Part shown: positions 33,647 through 36,634 of the stretch, piece by piece | How the letters are laid out: each line of letters begins with the position of its first letter | Numbering within the stretch: the stretch's first letter is position 1 | From: Plebeiibacterium sediminum | Lineage (GTDB): Bacteria > Bacteroidota > Bacteroidia > Bacteroidales > Marinilabiliaceae | Assembly: GCF_026013605.1 (NCBI RefSeq) | Contig: NZ_JAPDPJ010000060.1 | Coordinates: 1 to 36,634 of the forward strand | Reading direction: 5' to 3' | DNA length: 36,634 nt | The notes under the pieces: model-generated | What the model was told of the DNA's origin: nothing | The model's input: the letters and a program-made list of their open reading frames with translations, nothing else | The model's database searches: none | Position numbers and translations under genes: made by a program

Positions 33647-33935
33647 TCTTTTTTATGGTTATTAATTAAATCATTTATAGTGATTGCAAAAAAGTAAAAA
33701 AAAACTAAAAATGCAATCAATTATATAAAAATTACATGAACACTATATTTTTAGTTGTTGCTGTATTGAAATACCTATTTAGTTAATAAATCTAGTCTTC
33801 ATATATGATCCAAAGCTCAAGAAATTAAACGAAACTATGACTTAACTAAAAAATATTGACGAATATATTAACATGCTTTAAAAATATAATTGATTCCAAA
33901 TACTTTATTAATTAGTTGCTGGAATATTATATGAT

Positions 33936-34364
33936 TTATCTTATCACACTGACTAAAACATTATTCTGTTCAAGTTGAGCAATTATTTCTTCCATTTCTC
34001 GTCTTTTTATTGACTGAAATGTTTTCTTAAAGTCCTCTGAACTTACTGTAATAGAAGGTCCTCCTCTTATAATTAAACTAATCTTTACATTTTCTATACT
34101 TGAAAACTGAAAGCTATATTTTGTTCGTCCAAATAGTTTGAACCTATTTTTAAATCCTATTCCATTATCAAGAATGTACATATCCCATGTCAAAGAGCAA
34201 CGATATATATATAAAAGAAACAAGTATGGCATAAATAATAATGTAACCAAAATTCTCCTTCCTTCTACAATATAAATTACATAACAAATAACGATCAACA
34301 TTAGAAGTAATGGTAATAAAAAACCAAATAGTGATTGACTTGAAAACTTCTTTATGATTCGCAT
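33936..34364 (-). CDS. Small membrane protein with PH-like cytoplasmic domain
   Basis: 142 residues. Two hydrophobic spans near the N-terminus (LFGFLLPLLLMLIVICYVIYIV; ILVTLLFMPYLFLLYIY) are followed by a soluble beta-rich part (MYILDNGIGFKNRFKLFGRTKYSFQF; IENVKISLI; SITVSSEDFKKTFQSIKRREMEEII). The order of two spans then a beta sandwich ending in a helix resembles bacterial PH-domain membrane proteins (YdbS/YcxB-like). The match is by pattern only. Function unknown. It stands alone, with 262 bases to the gene upstream; that spacer (34365-34626) shows nothing notable. Confidence 0.6.
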   Translation of the reverse strand: MRIIKKFSSQSLFGFLLPLLLMLIVICYVIYIVEGRRILVTLLFMPYLFLLYIYRCSLTWDMYILDNGIGFKNRFKLFGRTKYSFQFSSIENVKISLIIRGGPSITVSSEDFKKTFQSIKRREMEEIIAQLEQNNVLVSVIR

Positions 34365-34626
34365 TTTTAGTTAAAATATCTCTGAGTAATTTGTTTCTAC
34401 AATTAAAACTCCCAATTGATAATTCTTAAATATACTATGTATAATAGTTACAATGGTTTATATTTGGGGTCATAGGATGATTTAAAAAACTGAATCTCCA
34501 AAATCCCAACAGATGGAAGCCATTGTTTTGGTTATAAATTTATACTTCCTACTAGTCGAAGCAACAGCATCAGAGAACTTATTTAAAGCACCAAACTCCC
34601 AAATTTATTCTGAGTGCCTATGCTCT

Positions 34627-35250
34627 TTATTTTTTATTGGCATATAGTTCTTTCTTCTCGATTTCAGATAGTATAAACAATTCAATACTTTTAATTTCAA
34701 ATTCTAATTTCTCGATATTAATTATGCAATCCAATATTGAAACATGCTCAAAATTAGCACTTTCCCAACTAATCATAACCTTATTCTCATCTATCAAATT
34801 TCTTAAATCTAACTGCTTATTTATAATTTTTTTAAGGTCTTCATCTTCTAATGTTTGATTTAAATAGGAAACATATTCATTAATGTCTTTTTTAAGCCTA
34901 TAGGCTACCATATTATCCTCATTTAAGAAATATTCTGTCGATAGACTATAGTCTAATAGCTTTGTAAGTTTAACTGAATTTTCATTTAGTCCACTTAGTT
35001 CCGTTAAATCTTCTCTTATTTTTTCCAAAGAATTTAATATTATATCCGTTCTCAAAATCAAATCTTGATTATTGTTAGATTTTGGAATAGAACTAATTCT
35101 TGTATCAAGAATAGATATGTTTCTAGTTAAAAACATATCAAACTTAATTAGTGATTTCACGGTCAGCTGATTTCTTTCATTATCGCATGATTCCAGAAGC
35201 AAAAGAACAAAAAATCCATAAAGTATTCCTTTCATTACTATTTTATTCAT
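34627..35250 (-). CDS. Lipoprotein of unknown function
   Basis: 207 residues with a lipoprotein signal (GILYGFFVLLLLESCDN, lipobox LESC, cysteine near residue 22). The residues after the cysteine (DNERNQ) include acidic ones, which in some Bacteroidota lipoproteins favour surface export, but this is not decisive. The mature part is predicted mostly helical (ILNSLEKIREDLTELSGLNEN; LKKIINKQLDLRNLIDENK; IINIEKLEFEIKSIELFIL). No family recognised. Either ATG (35250 or 35235) could be the start. Low GC and a lack of partners suggest an accessory gene. Confidence 0.6.
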   Translation of the reverse strand: MNKIVMKGILYGFFVLLLLESCDNERNQLTVKSLIKFDMFLTRNISILDTRISSIPKSNNNQDLILRTDIILNSLEKIREDLTELSGLNENSVKLTKLLDYSLSTEYFLNEDNMVAYRLKKDINEYVSYLNQTLEDEDLKKIINKQLDLRNLIDENKVMISWESANFEHVSILDCIINIEKLEFEIKSIELFILSEIEKKELYANKK

Positions 35251-35416
35251 TTATTTAGTTTTGGGGAATGAATGCTAACTATTTAACAATCCACCATACG
35301 ATGCAACATATTCTTGCTCTGTATTTAGTTTATTAAACCGTTAAAAATAATTATTATTTCAGTATTTATTATTTAGTGAAGCTATTTATCTTTAATATCC
35401 TTAGCCTATCAGGGTA

Positions 35417-36190
35417 TTACTCACTTATATCCATTAATTTTCCATGTATAAACTCATAATTCAGCAATATTTTCATCTTTTGACTATTTATGATCTTATA
35501 TTCATTTTTTGAATTTTCATTAAAAACAACTGCTGATATGCCCACTTTTTGAATTTCTTGAAGATAAAATTCCCGTCGTTTAGGATGCTCATCGGCACAG
35601 GCATTGAGAATCTCATTCCAAACATTTTTTATTATGATTTGCTCAATTATTTGTATGCAATCATCTCTATGTATAAAATTTATATACCCTTCCGGATTAT
35701 CAACCTGTTTATGAGTACGAATAAAATTTCCCGGCTTTCTGTTATAACCAAATAAACCACCAAACCGGAGTATCGTAGATTTAAACGAAGAATTAGTAAT
35801 GAATAATCTTTCTATTTGAGCAAGAGGAGTATCTAAAGTGTTGGTTTCTTCAGTAACAATTCCATTGGTAAAAGGATATACAGAAGTTGAACTTATAAAC
35901 AATACTTTCTTAACCTCAGAAGCTTCAATATGCGTGATGAGATTCCGGATATCATCAATATTCTTGGAAGTAATAGCAATTATTAAAACTTCAGAAGTTA
36001 AAAAATCCCGTAAATCAGTATTAATATTGCCTATGTCTATAAGAAAAGGTTTAATACCATTTTCTGTCAAGTCGTTAATTTTTGATGCTGAAGTTGTTGA
36101 TCCATATACTTCATATCCTTTGTTAATAAGATCAATAGCCAAGGGTAATCCAAGCCAACCACACCCTAACATGCTAATTTTTTGAGCCAT
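35417..36190 (-). CDS. YeeZ-like NAD(P)-binding protein (epimerase/SDR family)
   Basis: 257 residues with a Rossmann fold: the dinucleotide motif LGCGWLGLPLAIDL at the N-terminus, STTSASKINDL at the second strand, and VLFISSTSVYPFTNG near residue 100. Later come RFGGLFGYNRKPGNFI and NFIHRDDCIQIIEQII, which match the extended-SDR/YeeZ group (NAD-dependent epimerase-like). A YxxxK catalytic pair is not evident, so it may bind NAD(P) without classical dehydrogenase activity, as proposed for YeeZ. Substrate unknown. The ATG at 36190 is preceded by TACCTTGG (complement of 36216-36223), a one-mismatch -7 box. No operon partner. Confidence 0.85.
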   Translation of the reverse strand: MAQKISMLGCGWLGLPLAIDLINKGYEVYGSTTSASKINDLTENGIKPFLIDIGNINTDLRDFLTSEVLIIAITSKNIDDIRNLITHIEASEVKKVLFISSTSVYPFTNGIVTEETNTLDTPLAQIERLFITNSSFKSTILRFGGLFGYNRKPGNFIRTHKQVDNPEGYINFIHRDDCIQIIEQIIIKNVWNEILNACADEHPKRREFYLQEIQKVGISAVVFNENSKNEYKIINSQKMKILLNYEFIHGKLMDISE

Positions 36191-36362
36191 TATAAGTCTG
36201 TTTTTATATTTATAACCAAGGTAGCAATAGTCATTATGTGGTTTAAAATTTAGTGTTTTTCTTCAGATATAAGCTCATCTTTAGGAGGTATTTTTTAGTT
36301 ATAACTATAGCAGTGCTTAACTTCACTACTGATACGAACTCATTTAATTTTCATATTGAGTA

Positions 36363-36634
36363 TGCAATTCCCCACTTTTGTTTGATGTAAAACAAATGTT
36401 GAATATGTTTAGTGCCATTTTTACTAAAAAGCTGCATAAGTTAAAGCAGAAGGGTAAAATACACAAGTTTGTACCTCACAATTTAATTCCGAAACTCTGG
36501 GTGGTGTATGCCAAGCAAGCCTTTGGTTCAACACATTCTGTAGTGGAATATTTGGGTAGATACTCACATCGGGTGGCAATTTCTAATGCACGTATTTTAA
36601 AAGTAACTGATACTCATGTTACTTTTAAATGGTG
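36363..36634 (+). pseudogene. IS91-family transposase fragment (partial at window edge)
   Basis: The frame reads from a TGA stop (36357-36359) through SPLLFDVKQMLNMFSAIFT, past an internal ATG at 36396, to WVVYAKQAFGSTHSVVEYLG and RYSHRVAISNARILKV, and leaves the window open. These are characteristic of the C-terminal half of IS91-type (HUH, Y2) transposases, where the usual text is WVVYAK.PFG, VLEYLGRYTHRVAISN. Homology begins before the ATG while the N-terminal catalytic part is absent, so this is a decayed or 5'-truncated copy. The rest of it lies beyond the window. Confidence 0.85.

Noticed and set aside
35838-36185. 115-residue plus-strand frame opposite the YeeZ-like gene
   Set aside because: The minus-strand frame has a clear Rossmann motif and family length; this is its shadow.

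Overview
The window looks like chromosomal DNA from a low-GC Bacteroidota, probably a marine or anaerobic Bacteroidales/Marinilabiliales-type organism. The signs are near-perfect Bacteroidota promoters (TAnnTTTG at -7) in front of several genes, almost no Shine-Dalgarno sequences, Bacteroidota-style ECF sigma factors, a PPi-dependent phosphofructokinase, and hairpin-forming intergenic repeats. No rRNA, tRNA or CRISPR was seen. Genus-level placement is not possible from the sequence alone.

Left part (1-5850, mostly minus strand): uvrA, then an arsenic resistance operon (arsR-arsC-acr3). Two tandem palindromes sit over the arsR promoter and are good candidate operators. A 13-bp motif (TAGTCGGACACTA) occurs in direct orientation on both sides of this block. 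Three hairpin repeats, two of them clearly homologous, fill the long gaps at about 3.1-3.3, 5.5-5.6 and 7.2-7.4 kb.

Centre (about 5.85-24.74 kb, all minus strand): the main attraction, a roughly 19-kb envelope export locus. In transcription order it encodes an ECF sigma factor, a small single-span putative anti-sigma factor, a membrane-anchored Spy/CpxP-like protein, a secreted Spy/CpxP-like protein, an ABC ATPase, and an ABC-2 permease fused to a degenerate M1-peptidase-like domain with a golvesin-type C-terminus. Then follow a TolC-type outer membrane channel, a lipoprotein periplasmic adaptor, an RND pump of normal size, a 1573-residue RND pump fused to a complete ABC ATPase domain, a small ABC-2 permease and a pentapeptide-repeat protein. 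The regulatory head resembles the CnrY/CnrX/CnrH logic of metal-responsive RND operons. In the fusion protein the ABC domain itself appears split by an inserted membrane module of about 175 residues; this shows when it is aligned with the separate ABC ATPase of the same locus. My inference is one composite exporter in which proton-driven RND parts and ATP-driven ABC parts are physically joined and are made in response to envelope or metal stress.

Right part (24.8-36.6 kb): a histidine kinase with a periplasmic binding-protein-like sensor, divergent from the sigma operon; rsmE convergent with an Rrf2 regulator; two divergent phosphofructokinases that both carry PPi-type active-site residues; a family 2 glycosyltransferase; a second ECF sigma factor followed by a previously unlisted 58-residue ORF; a PH-like membrane protein; a lipoprotein; a YeeZ-like NAD(P)-binding protein; and, at the right edge, a decayed IS91-family transposase fragment.
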